5,682 bases of DNA from Candidatus Bathyarchaeota archaeon (GTDB lineage Archaea; Thermoproteota; Bathyarchaeia; RBG-16-48-13; GCA-020355125), in assembly GCA_030670615.1 (NCBI GenBank), contig DAOVBJ010000071.1, positions 1 through 5,682 of the forward strand, given 5' to 3'. A program made the position numbers and the translations under genes. Positions 5,472 through 5,682 of this stretch are shown one piece after another; the stretch's first letter is position 1; each line of letters starts with the position of its first letter. Under the pieces are notes generated by a model. It made no database searches, was not told where the DNA came from, and saw only the letters and a program-made list of their open reading frames with translations.

Positions 5472-5477
5472 CTTAAA
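5472..5477 (-). promoter_or_regulatory. TTTAAG, weak candidate TATA box for the membrane-protein gene
   Basis: The minus strand reads ACATTTAAGGGG in the rpoK-membrane protein spacer. Its centre is about 20 bases from the TTG, closer than the usual 26-27 bases from a transcription start. Either transcription starts at or just inside the predicted ORF, or this is not the promoter and the gene is read through from rpoK. Confidence 0.2.
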
Positions 5478-5530
5478 TGTTTTCAATCAGAAAACTACGT
5501 CCTTAGGAAGATTGTGTCCAAAGCTGGTTT

Positions 5531-5682
5531 TTACTTAAGCCATTGCACGGGGATGTCCTGATATGTTCCGTCAGGAAGCCGTCTCCGAATCGTTATCGGT
5601 AAAACTCCAGCCTCAAGCTCCTTCATCGCTAAATCGACAGACGTCGTCAGCCCCTCTGGGACCTCTATCAACAAGGGAGCCC
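5531..5682 (-). CDS. rpoK: DNA-directed RNA polymerase subunit K (Rpo6), C-terminal part
   Basis: The last 49 residues are visible; the 5' end lies beyond the right edge. The sequence APLLIEVPEG, then ELEAGVLPITIRRRLPDG and TYQDIPVQWLK, matches the C-terminal half of archaeal Rpo6/RpoK, the counterpart of bacterial omega and eukaryotic Rpb6. That half contains the conserved helix ending in L-E-x-x-x-L-P-I and the (V/I)RR-x-LPDG turn. The subunit clamps the largest polymerase subunit and aids assembly. It ends at TAA 5531-5533. This is the firmest evidence that the window is archaeal. Confidence 0.88.
   Translation of the reverse strand, partial: APLLIEVPEGLTTSVDLAMKELEAGVLPITIRRRLPDGTYQDIPVQWLK

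Noticed and set aside
5337..5561. 74-codon plus frame across the right end
   Set aside because: Runs antisense through both the membrane-protein gene and the end of rpoK, and has no coding signs of its own.
1..5682. CRISPR arrays, tRNA or rRNA genes, insertion sequences, attachment sites
   Set aside because: I saw no regularly spaced direct repeats, no tRNA-like cloverleaf sequence, no transposase motifs and no long terminal inverted repeats on either strand.

Overview
The window looks like a chromosomal piece of an archaeon. The markers are the C-terminus of RNA polymerase subunit Rpo6/RpoK, an archaeal Ard1/RimI-type N-acetyltransferase, a small CxxC-x17-CxxC zinc protein, an aspartate carbamoyltransferase regulatory chain (PyrI) and TTTAAG-like TATA boxes. 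A Bathyarchaeia/TACK-type lineage is my guess only; nothing in the window proves it. Genes are loosely packed, and spacers carry what look like gene remnants.

Layout. 1-435 (minus): the 5' part of an unrecognised soluble protein that runs off the left edge. It is preceded by a short upstream ORF with a strong Shine-Dalgarno sequence. 436-657: divergent promoter region. 658-816 (plus): 52-residue CxxC-x17-CxxC protein, followed by a hairpin and a T-rich terminator. 920-1745 (minus): a decayed stretch holding an unidentified remnant (920-1105) and a clearly recognisable but broken archaeal-type orotate phosphoribosyltransferase gene (pyrE, about 1164-1745). 1959-3176 (plus): an intact PyrI-PyrE fusion whose PyrE half is of the bacterial (E. 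coli-like) type. 3186-3420 (minus): a small ORF interrupted by one frameshift. 3488/3497-4768 (plus): a LarA-type lactate racemase homolog with a palindrome near its predicted transcription start. About 4771/4795-5250 (plus): the N-acetyltransferase. 5234-5455 (minus): a small two-helix membrane protein, tail-to-tail with the acetyltransferase. 5531-5682 (minus): rpoK C-terminus, running off the right edge.

Main story. An intact regulatory-chain/OPRT fusion of bacterial-type PyrE sits head-to-head with the wreck of a stand-alone archaeal-type pyrE. This reads as non-orthologous displacement of a pyrimidine-biosynthesis gene. In the PyrI half the four zinc cysteines are intact. However, three residues that in E. 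coli PyrI contact the allosteric nucleotide (Lys60, Asn84, Lys94) are replaced by Thr58, Thr82 and Glu92. The domain may therefore serve to dock OPRT on aspartate carbamoyltransferase more than to sense CTP. No pyrB, other pyrimidine gene, or Lar cofactor gene (larB/C/E) lies in the window.
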